This document shows positions 1 through 5,561 of a stretch of DNA of 7,465 bases, piece after piece. Made by a program: the position numbers and the translations under genes. The DNA lies in contig JADGQH010000161.1 of NCBI GenBank assembly GCA_017881985.1, positions 1 through 7,465 on the forward strand, read 5' to 3'. The DNA is from Chloroflexota bacterium (lineage in GTDB: Bacteria > Chloroflexota > Limnocylindria > Limnocylindrales > CSP1-4). The notes beneath the pieces were generated by a model. The model did not search any database and was not told the DNA's origin. It was given only the letters and a program-made list of their open reading frames with translations. Positions within the stretch are counted from its first letter, which is position 1. Each line of letters begins with the position of its first letter.

Positions 1-177
1 GGTCTCCCGCGTGAGTGGCTGACGCTCATGAAGCGGTCCATGGCCACCACGATCTGGCGCTTCTCCACGACGCGCATGCTGCACGAGTACGCCGAGCAGC
101 TCTACCTGCCGGCCGCCGGGGTCGACCCCTCCGGGCCGACGGCGAGCAGGCGCCCGCTGGTCACCGAGGCGGGCTGA
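1..177 (+). CDS. glgP: alpha-glucan phosphorylase, C-terminal end (partial)
   Basis: The window opens inside a reading frame that ends at the TGA at 175-177, giving the last 58 residues of a protein. They include REWLTLMKRSMATTIWRFST and then TRMLHEYAEQLYLPAA. This pattern (Trp, a basic 'MK-S' helix, 'RFS--RM--EY-E-LYLPA') is the C-terminus I know from GT35 alpha-glucan phosphorylases of the short thermophile/actinobacterial type. Those cytoplasmic, PLP-dependent enzymes release glucose-1-phosphate from the non-reducing ends of glycogen or maltodextrin. The PLP lysine and catalytic core lie outside the window, so the call rests on the tail and on the context: two GH57-type glucan enzymes follow on the same strand after only 49 bases. 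The final 15 or so residues (Pro/Ser/Thr/Arg-rich) look like an unconserved tail. Confidence 0.72.
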   Translation, partial: GLPREWLTLMKRSMATTIWRFSTTRMLHEYAEQLYLPAAGVDPSGPTASRRPLVTEAG

Positions 178-216
178 GCTGCCCGCCGATCGTCGGAGGT
201 TCGGGCCGACAGGCAC

Positions 217-222
217 AGGAGG
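217..222 (+). promoter_or_regulatory. Shine-Dalgarno for the GH57 glucanotransferase gene
   Basis: A perfect AGGAGG lies four bases before the GTG at 227. It is the strongest ribosome-binding site in the window. It supports the GTG start and shows that this gene is translated independently of the phosphorylase gene that ends 49 bases upstream of it. Confidence 0.75.
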
Positions 223-226
223 ACTC

Positions 227-2419
227 GTGGCGCCGCGGATCTCGCTGGCACTCGCGCTGCACAACCACCAGCCGGTGGGCAACTTCGGATGGGTCTTCGG
301 CGACGTCTACGACGCGGCATACCGGCCCATGCTCGACGCCCTGGACCGCCACCCGGGCGTCCGTCTGGCCCTCCATTACACCGGCCCGCTGCTCGACTGG
401 CTCAGCGACGAGCGCCCGGAGTTCATCGAGCGCCTCGCCGGCATCGTCGCGCGCGGCCAGGTGGAGCTCCTCGGGGGCGGCTACTACGAGCCCGTCCTGG
501 CCTCGCTCCCGGAGCGCGACCGCGTCGGGCAGCTGCACAAGATGGCGGACGAGATCCAGCGGATCACGGGCCGCCGGCCACGCGGCGCCTGGCTCGCCGA
601 GCGCGTCTGGGAGCCGGACCTGCCGACCGCCCTGGTCGAGGGCGGCTACGGCTGGACGATCCTGGACGACAACCACTTCCGGGCCGCGGCGATCCCGGAG
701 GAGAAGCTCTGGGGCCCCTACACCACCGACGATCAGGGCAGCATCCTGACCGTCTTCGGGACGGAGAAGGGGCTCCGTTACCGGATCCCGTTCGGGGACG
801 TGGACGACGTCATCGGCTACCTCCGCGAGCATGCCACCGAGGCGGGCGACCGGGTCGGGATGATGGGCGACGACGGCGAGAAGTTCGGGTCATGGCCCAC
901 GACGTGGGAACACTGTTGGGGCACCAATCGCTGGGTCGACCGGTTCTTCGAGGCGCTCGAGGCGAACGCGGGCTGGCTCACCACCACGACCCCATCCGAC
1001 TGGCTGGATCGGAACCCGCCGATCGGCCGCGTGTATGTCCCCACGGCCTCGTACGCGGAGATGGGCGAGTGGTCGCTGCCGCCCGACGAGAGCCGCGTCT
1101 TCACGTCCCTCCTGCACGCGGCCGAGGCGGCCGGACGGCCCGAGGCCCGGTACCTGCGGGGCGGGTTCTGGCGCAACTTCCAGATCAAGTACCGCGAGGT
1201 CAACGACCTCCACAAGCAGATGCTGCGCACCTCGGCGAAGGTCCACGCGATGCCGCCCGGACCGGCCCGCTCCGCGGCGCTGGACCACCTCTTCCAGGGC
1301 CAGTCGAACGACTGCTACTGGCACGGCCTGTTTGGCGGGATCTACATCAGCCACATGCGACTCGCCACGTACGAGCACCTGATCGCGGCGGAGGACACCG
1401 CCGACCGCGCGTCTCGCACGGCGGGCACGGCGCCCGGCCCGGATGGTGTGGTGGCGGCCGACGTCGACTTCGACGGGATCGACGAGCTCGTCCTGTCGAC
1501 CCCTGGCCAGGTCGTGGTCGTGAAGCCATCGGAGGGGGCCGGGATCGGGAGCTGGGACGTGCGCGCCGTGCGCCATGCGCTCGGCGCGGTGCTGCGCCGG
1601 CGCCCGGAGGCGTCCCACGAGACGCTCCTCCAGCACGAACGGGCGCTCGCCGAGCAGGAGGACGGGGCCGACGCCGGTGCGAGCGTCGGCTCGATCCACG
1701 ATCGCGTCGCGACCAAGGAATCCGGGCTTGCGGGCCTGCTGAACTACGACGACTACGAGCGCCGGTCCGGCCTGGTCCACGTGCTCCCGGCGGCGACCAC
1801 GCCGGAGGCGTTCGCGCGGGCGGAGATCGACGAGCTCGCCGACGTCGTCGACCAGCCGTACCGGGTGCTCGAGGCACAGGCCGCGAGCGGCGGCGGCCAC
1901 GTCCGGGTGGAGCGCCACGGATCGGCCCTGATGTCGGGCGGCCCGGTGCCCATCCGCGTCGAGAAGCGCATCGAGGTCGGGGGCGACCGCCGCGGCCCGA
2001 CGCTCACCCTGGACGTCACCCTCGACAACCTGGGCGACGCGCCGGTGCGCGGCCTGCTCGCCGTCGAGTGGGCCACCACGATGCTCGGCGGCGGGTCGAA
2101 CCCGGCTGCCTACTACGTCCTCGACGGCGAGCGGATCACGCACGACCGAGTGGACCGCCGCGCCGGCGTCGTGTCGCTCCATTCGGGCAACGACTACGTG
2201 GGCCTCGACGTCGCGACGACCGCCACGCCCCCGACGGATGCCTGGATCTCCCCCATCGAGACGGTCTCGAACTCGGAGGCAGGTTTCGAGCGCGTGTACC
2301 AGGGTTCGGCGCTGGTCCTCACTTGGCCGCTCGACCTGGCGCCCGGCGCGCGCATGTCCGTCCGCGTGGAGCACGTCATCTCCACCAGCCGCGACCGCGC
2401 CGAGGAGGAAGGGCTCTAG
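227..2419 (+). CDS. GH57 4-alpha-glucanotransferase / alpha-amylase-type enzyme with DUF1925 and DUF1926 regions
   Basis: This 730-residue cytoplasmic protein carries all five conserved GH57 regions: HNHQP (12-16), GGGYYEP (83-89), AERVWEP (124-130), GDDGEKFG (214-221) and YAEMGEWSL (276-284). By analogy with Thermococcus litoralis 4-alpha-glucanotransferase, E125 would be the nucleophile and D216 (or D215) the acid/base. After the catalytic barrel comes a helical DUF1925-type region (about 300-385) with the typical QSNDCYWHGLFGGIY. A DUF1926-type beta-sandwich follows to the end, opening with DVDFDGIDE (412-420). These enzymes transfer or hydrolyse alpha-1,4-glucan segments of starch, glycogen or maltodextrin. 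The length is slightly above the roughly 660 residues of the archaeal enzyme. The GTG start is set by the AGGAGG at 217-222 and by HNHQP standing near the N-terminus, as expected. Transferase and amylase activities cannot be told apart from sequence alone. Its neighbours (phosphorylase, DUF3536 protein) fit storage-glucan turnover. Confidence 0.9.
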   Translation: MAPRISLALALHNHQPVGNFGWVFGDVYDAAYRPMLDALDRHPGVRLALHYTGPLLDWLSDERPEFIERLAGIVARGQVELLGGGYYEPVLASLPERDRVGQLHKMADEIQRITGRRPRGAWLAERVWEPDLPTALVEGGYGWTILDDNHFRAAAIPEEKLWGPYTTDDQGSILTVFGTEKGLRYRIPFGDVDDVIGYLREHATEAGDRVGMMGDDGEKFGSWPTTWEHCWGTNRWVDRFFEALEANAGWLTTTTPSDWLDRNPPIGRVYVPTASYAEMGEWSLPPDESRVFTSLLHAAEAAGRPEARYLRGGFWRNFQIKYREVNDLHKQMLRTSAKVHAMPPGPARSAALDHLFQGQSNDCYWHGLFGGIYISHMRLATYEHLIAAEDTADRASRTAGTAPGPDGVVAADVDFDGIDELVLSTPGQVVVVKPSEGAGIGSWDVRAVRHALGAVLRRRPEASHETLLQHERALAEQEDGADAGASVGSIHDRVATKESGLAGLLNYDDYERRSGLVHVLPAATTPEAFARAEIDELADVVDQPYRVLEAQAASGGGHVRVERHGSALMSGGPVPIRVEKRIEVGGDRRGPTLTLDVTLDNLGDAPVRGLLAVEWATTMLGGGSNPAAYYVLDGERITHDRVDRRAGVVSLHSGNDYVGLDVATTATPPTDAWISPIETVSNSEAGFERVYQGSALVLTWPLDLAPGARMSVRVEHVISTSRDRAEEEGL

Positions 2420-2448
2420 GCGCTGCGCGCCCACCGGCCCGACGTCCG

Positions 2449-3891
2449 ATGACACGAGGTCGCCTCGCGATCCACGGGCACTTCTACCAGCCGGAGCGGC
2501 GCGACCCGTTCACGGGACGGCTTCCGGACGACCCGGCCGCGGCCCCGTTCGCGAACTGGACGGCCCGGGTCACGGCGGAGTGCTACCGGCCCAACGCCGA
2601 GCGCGGGAACCTGGACCGGATCAGCTTCGACGTCGGGCCCACGCTGACGTCCTGGCTGGCGGCCGAGGAGCCCGCGACGCTCGCCCGCATGGTCGCGGCC
2701 GACCACGCCCAGAACGCCGTCGCGCAGGGGTTCCACCACGCGATCCTCCCGCTCGCGTCGGCGCGGGATCGCGCCACGGAGATCCGCTGGGGGCTGCGCG
2801 ACTTCGCGCTCCGTTTCGGCCGTCCGGCGCGCGTGATGTGGCTCCCGGAGACCGCCGCCGACCTGCCGACGCTGCGGGAGATGGCCCGCCAGGGTATCCA
2901 CGCAACGATCCTCGCGCCGTGGCAGGCGTCGACGGCCGGCCTGGAGACGCGCCGCCCGCACCGCGTCGAGCTCGGTGGCGGGCTCGAGATGCTCGTCGCG
3001 TTCTACGACGGGCCGCTCTCCGGGGCGGTCTCGTTCCAGCCGGAGGTCACGGCCGACGCCGATCGGTTCGCACGGGAGCACGTCCTGCCCGCCCTCGCGG
3101 CGCCACTCCACCGCGACGGGTCCCATCGGCGCGAGCCCGGGGCGCCGCTCGTCCTGGTCGCCACGGACGGTGAGCTGTACGGCCACCACCAGCGCTGGCG
3201 TGACCTCTTCCTCGCCCGTCTCACGAACCCGGAGGAGGATCGCGGCTTCGACATCGTGTCGCTCGGGGCGGCCCTCGCCGCCGAGGACCCGACAGCCCTC
3301 CCGCTGGCGCGGATCGCCGACCGGACGTCCTGGAGCTGCCATCACGGAGTGCTGCGCTGGTCGGGCGAGTGCCCCTGCGCCGCGGATGGGCGCTGGAAGG
3401 GGCCGCTCCGGGCGGCGCTGGATCGCCTGGCAGCGGGGGTGGACGCGCTCACCGAGCTGCTGGCCGGGGAGCTCCGCGGCCGCGGAGAGGTTCCCCGCGA
3501 GCGAGTCCAGCTGGATCCGTGGGAAGCCCGGGACGCCTACGTGGACGTCGTGACCGGGGCGGTGGCACCGGCGGCGTTCGCGGCTGCGCGGCTCGCGCCG
3601 CGGTCCGCTGAAGACGCCGCCCCACGGCTCCTCGACCTGATGGAGGCGCAGCGCTGGCGGCTCGCGATGTTCGCCTCGGACGGCTGGTACTGGGACGACC
3701 CGGCCCGTCCGGAGACGAAGCACATCCTGCGCTGCGCGGCCCGGGCTGCGCGGATGCTCGACCGCTTGGCCGGCTCGCATCTCGAACGCCGGCTCGAGGA
3801 GGATCTCGCGCTGTTCGTCTCCCCGTCACGCGGGATCGACGGCCACGGCCTCTACCGGGAGGCCCTCGCGGACGTCGGCCGACCCGGCTGA
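2449..3891 (+). CDS. GH57-type glycoside hydrolase of the DUF3536 family, short form
   Basis: This 480-residue protein has no signal peptide. Its N-terminal half is a GH57-like barrel with IHGHFYQPERRDPFTG (8-23), WLPETA (131-136, where E134 stands in the nucleophile position) and ATDGELYGHH (238-247, with D240 as a possible acid/base). The next part is typical of DUF3536: SWSCHHGVLRW (294-304), then GECPC, DPWEARDAYVDVV (356-368) and a segment with MFASDGWYWDDP (407-418). As I recall the family, many members run to about 800 residues. This one stops soon after the conserved 'GHGLYREAL' segment, so most of the C-terminal domain is missing. I see no remnant of it downstream. The ATG at 2449 is the only start in frame near the HGHFYQP motif. 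It has no clear Shine-Dalgarno, and the upstream stop is 29 bases away, so translation may be coupled to the preceding gene. Substrate and activity of the family are not established; context suggests an alpha-glucan. Confidence 0.85.
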   Translation: MTRGRLAIHGHFYQPERRDPFTGRLPDDPAAAPFANWTARVTAECYRPNAERGNLDRISFDVGPTLTSWLAAEEPATLARMVAADHAQNAVAQGFHHAILPLASARDRATEIRWGLRDFALRFGRPARVMWLPETAADLPTLREMARQGIHATILAPWQASTAGLETRRPHRVELGGGLEMLVAFYDGPLSGAVSFQPEVTADADRFAREHVLPALAAPLHRDGSHRREPGAPLVLVATDGELYGHHQRWRDLFLARLTNPEEDRGFDIVSLGAALAAEDPTALPLARIADRTSWSCHHGVLRWSGECPCAADGRWKGPLRAALDRLAAGVDALTELLAGELRGRGEVPRERVQLDPWEARDAYVDVVTGAVAPAAFAAARLAPRSAEDAAPRLLDLMEAQRWRLAMFASDGWYWDDPARPETKHILRCAARAARMLDRLAGSHLERRLEEDLALFVSPSRGIDGHGLYREALADVGRPG

Positions 3892-3903
3892 CCCGGCATG
3901 AAT

Positions 3904-3937
3904 CGATGAACCGCCGGCCGGGGCCGACGGTTCATCG
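3904..3937 (+). terminator. strong hairpin after the glucan operon
   Basis: A perfect 10-base-pair inverted repeat (CGATGAACCG at 3904-3913, CGGTTCATCG at 3928-3937) starts 12 bases after the DUF3536 stop. Past one C/A mismatch the stem continues four more pairs (3915-3918 with 3923-3926) and closes with a CGGG loop. No T-run follows on either strand, so it is not a classic intrinsic terminator. Its place between two convergent genes favours a two-way transcript end or 3'-end stabiliser. Confidence 0.6.
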
Positions 3938-3947
3938 TGCTCGGTCT

Positions 3948-3979
3948 GGCGAGGAGTGGGGAGGGAGGGGAGCCTCGCC
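3948..3979 (+). other. second hairpin with G-rich loop in the convergent gap
   Basis: GGCGAGG (3948-3954) can pair with CCTCGCC (3973-3979). The 18-base loop is almost pure purine, with G-runs at 3958-3961, 3963-3965 and 3967-3970; a GG at 3953-3954 comes just before. Together with the preceding hairpin it fills the gap between the DUF3536 gene and the convergent small gene. A role in ending or protecting transcripts is inference. Confidence 0.35.
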
Positions 3980-3998
3980 GAGCGGAAACGCGCGAAGG

Positions 3999-4130
3999 TC
4001 AGTGAGCGCCGTGAAGCGGCGCGTGGGAGTCCTCGATGTCGAAGCGCGAGTCGACGCCGACCTCGACCGCGGTGGCATCGAGCACCGCGAGACCGATCAG
4101 GACGGCAAGGATGAGAAGCAGGAACTCCAT
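3999..4130 (-). CDS. small single-pass membrane protein (43 aa)
   Basis: Reading the minus strand from the ATG at 4130-4128 gives 43 codons and a TGA at 4001-3999. The protein starts MEFLLLILAVLIGLAVLDA, a clean transmembrane segment (residues 2-17) without preceding basic residues. A soluble tail of about 25 residues follows, rich in Asp/Glu and His, containing GVDSRFDIEDSHAPLHGAH. The short acidic tail with 'GVDSR' recalls small uncharacterised membrane proteins I have seen in high-GC bacteria, but I cannot name a family. Support comes from the upstream DNA: a TTGACA / 17 bases / TATGCT promoter on the same strand at 4225-4197, and a weak GAGG ribosome site (4145-4142) 11 bases before the start. 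The gene is divergent from the GntR regulator and is its most likely target. The plus strand is also open here, but its translation (Arg/Asp/Glu-rich, no motif) looks like a shadow. Function unknown. Confidence 0.6.
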   Translation of the reverse strand: MEFLLLILAVLIGLAVLDATAVEVGVDSRFDIEDSHAPLHGAH

Positions 4131-4150
4131 CGGATTCGTGGCCTCGTACC

Positions 4151-4168
4151 CGCGGCCCCGTGGCCGCG
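4151..4168 (-). promoter_or_regulatory. GC hairpin in the leader of the small membrane protein gene
   Basis: CGCGGCC (4151-4157) and GGCCGCG (4162-4168) form a seven-pair stem with a four-base loop. If transcription of the small gene starts near 4190, the stem lies in its leader, about five bases ahead of the weak GAGG ribosome site. It could affect ribosome access or mRNA stability; this is inference. Confidence 0.35.
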
Positions 4169-4171
4169 AAT

Positions 4172-4180
4172 TGATATAGT
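4172..4180 (+). promoter_or_regulatory. extended -10 promoter of the GntR regulator gene
   Basis: TGATATAGT matches the extended -10 pattern TG-N-TATAAT in all but one base. No good -35 is seen 16-18 bases upstream, which an extended -10 can tolerate. The predicted start would be near 4186-4188, leaving about 30 bases of leader before the ATG at 4219. The box is partly covered by the first TAGT-N2-ACTA dyad, which suggests autoregulation. Confidence 0.45.
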
Positions 4181-4212
4181 CAACTAAGACATGTGCAGCA
4201 TAGTTGGACTAT
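4176..4212. promoter_or_regulatory. paired operator-like dyads, probable GntR binding sites
   Basis: Two similar dyads stand 24-25 bases apart centre to centre. The first is TAGT-CA-ACTA (4177-4186), the second ATAGT-TGG-ACTAT (4200-4212). They also form a larger imperfect inverted repeat with each other (ATAGTCAACTA at 4176-4186 against TAGTTGGACTAT at 4201-4212, one base inserted). They stand out as AT-rich symmetric DNA in a very GC-rich window. The first overlaps the -10 box and start site of the regulator gene. The second lies in the spacer of the small gene's promoter. Both are classic repressor positions. That the neighbouring GntR protein binds them is inference. Confidence 0.55.
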
Positions 4213-4225
4213 CGGGCTATGTCAA
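4197..4225 (-). promoter_or_regulatory. sigma70-type promoter of the small membrane protein gene
   Basis: On the minus strand there is a perfect -35 TTGACA (plus positions 4220-4225), a spacer of exactly 17 bases, and a -10 TATGCT (4197-4202, four of six consensus bases including TA at the front and T at the end). Transcription would start near 4190, giving a leader of about 60 bases. The -35 overlaps the first codons of the divergent regulator gene, and the spacer holds the second dyad. Confidence 0.55.
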
Positions 4226-5340
4226 TGGGTGAGACGTCCCGGAATCTCCATCGCCCGCGGTGGCGCGACGATCCGTCGGTCGGCCGCGACGCGCGACCCC
4301 CGGCGGATGCCGTCGGCCCCGATGCCGCGATGGGCACGGCGTCGGCCGCGGCCGGCGGCGCCCTCGACATCTCGCGCGATTCCGACGTCCCGATCTCGAC
4401 CCAGCTCTACTGGCAGCTCGCCTACCAGATCGACACCGACCGGCTCCATCCCGGATCCCGGCTGCCCACCGTGCGCGAGCTCGGCGCGATCCTCCACGTG
4501 AACCCCAACACGGTCCGCGCGGTCTACAAGCGGCTCGCAGAGGCCGGCTACGTCGTCTCGCGCCAGGGAGCCGGCACCCGGGTCACGGCGCGGGCGTCCC
4601 AGCGCCGAACCTCGGGCGCGCTGGAGGGCCTCGTGGCCGAGCTGCTCCGCTCCGCCGCTCGGTCGGGCTACTCCGCGGACGAGGTCGCCTCGGCCGTCTA
4701 CGCGGTTGCGGCCGCGCGGAAGCGGCCCGGGCCTCGCGTGCAGATCCTGTTCGTGGAGTGCACGGCCGCCGACGCGCAGCGGGCGGCCGAGCGGATCGCC
4801 GACACGTTCGAGGGTCTCGCGGATGCGGACGGCGTCCTGATCGACGGCGTCGACGAGCGGCTGGGGCGCTTCCACTACGACCTCGTGGCGACGTCCACGT
4901 TCCATGCGGACGAGACGATTGCCCTCGTCGACGGGCGCGCCCCGGTCATCGCGATGCTCGCCGCCCCGTCGTACGCGGAGCTCCTCGACGAGGTCCGCGC
5001 GCTTCCCCGGGGAAGCATCGTCGGGCTGGTATGCGCGACCGAGCGGAGCACCCAGAACATCGAGCAGTGGCTCCACGAGTCGGGCACCGAGGGGGTCGAG
5101 CTGCTGACCGCGCTCCAGGGCGACGAGACCGCGCTGGACCGGGCGGACAGGACCGCCGACCTCCTGCTCCTGACCCGCGAGGCGCTCGAGATCGGCCTGG
5201 CGGCCCGGTTCGGGCGCCACGACCGGATCCGCGAGTGGACCTACGACCTGGACCCGGCCGGCCTGGAGCTGCTGCGGCGCGCCGTCGAGCGCATCCGTGC
5301 GGCCCGCGGCCCGGAGGTCGCGGCCGCGTCGCGCGCTTGA
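4219..5340 (+). CDS. GntR-family transcriptional regulator with C-terminal effector-like domain
   Basis: The protein is 373 residues from the ATG at 4219. Residues about 55-125 are a winged helix-turn-helix of the GntR type: DVPISTQLYWQLAYQID, then PGSRLPTVRELGAILHVNPN (the 'G--LPS-REL---L-VN-NTV' signature), then TVRAVYKRLAEAGYVVSRQG. This arrangement is closest to the YtrA-like GntR group. After a helical linker comes a domain of about 190 residues with alternating strands and helices: QILFVECTAADAQ (near 175-187), DLVATSTFHADET (near 221-233), GLVCATERSTQN (near 269-280). It looks like a small-molecule-binding domain of periplasmic-binding-protein type; the ligand is unknown. Most YtrA-like regulators are only about 120-130 residues, so this is a long form. 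The start is uncertain: TTG 4204, ATG 4219, ATG 4225 and ATG 4330 are in frame, none has a good ribosome site, and the first 50 or so residues look unconserved. It probably represses itself and the divergent small membrane protein gene. Confidence 0.82.
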   Translation: MSMGETSRNLHRPRWRDDPSVGRDARPPADAVGPDAAMGTASAAAGGALDISRDSDVPISTQLYWQLAYQIDTDRLHPGSRLPTVRELGAILHVNPNTVRAVYKRLAEAGYVVSRQGAGTRVTARASQRRTSGALEGLVAELLRSAARSGYSADEVASAVYAVAAARKRPGPRVQILFVECTAADAQRAAERIADTFEGLADADGVLIDGVDERLGRFHYDLVATSTFHADETIALVDGRAPVIAMLAAPSYAELLDEVRALPRGSIVGLVCATERSTQNIEQWLHESGTEGVELLTALQGDETALDRADRTADLLLLTREALEIGLAARFGRHDRIREWTYDLDPAGLELLRRAVERIRAARGPEVAAASRA

Positions 5341-5466
5341 GGGGAGCGCCCGCGCGGCGGCGCGCCGATATCGTCCTGCCGGATCAGAATCGGCCGCGTC
5401 ACGCTCGGAGTCGCGCTCAACGCGGGGTTTGGCCGCGACAGCACGCTTGTGGGGGGCCCTGGCGAT

Positions 5467-5524
5467 CGGCTGGCACGATAGCCGGCGCGGGACGGGCGGT
5501 CTTGCGGGTCGTGGGTGACCGACC
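5467..5524. other. weak hairpins between two convergent genes
   Basis: The 221 bases between the regulator stop and the DUF885 stop hold no convincing gene. Two five-pair hairpins are visible: CGGCT/AGCCG (5467-5471 with 5480-5484) and GGTCG/CGACC (5507-5511 with 5520-5524), each with an eight-base loop and no T-run. They may help end transcription from either side, but stems of this size are common by chance at this G+C content. Confidence 0.2.
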
Positions 5525-5561
5525 GGACGAGCGGCGGCCGAGGGACCAGCGCACCGCCCTC

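Noticed and set aside
890..2455. A 521-codon minus-strand frame opposite the GH57 gene
   Set aside because: It is a codon-bias shadow: the complement of a GC3-rich gene, with Arg/Val/Asp/Gly-rich translation and no recognisable domain.
289..3891. A 1200-codon open frame that would fuse a long protein to the DUF3536 protein
   Set aside because: Its first 720 codons lie over the GH57 gene in another frame and translate to Arg/Pro/Gly-rich sequence without motifs. All conserved DUF3536 features begin after the ATG at 2449. Lack of stops is expected in GC-rich DNA.
4171..4176. TTGATA as a -35 box for the regulator
   Set aside because: No acceptable -10 lies 16-18 bases downstream; the overlapping extended -10 TGATATAGT explains the site better.
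3906..4187. A 93-codon plus-strand frame in the gap after the DUF3536 gene
   Set aside because: It begins inside the hairpin arm and has no ribosome site. It translates to charged low-complexity sequence and is antisense to the better supported 43-residue membrane protein.
5471..5485. TGGCACG sequence resembling a sigma54 -24 element
   Set aside because: No GC/TTGC -12 partner stands at the required distance, and no gene starts just downstream on that strand.
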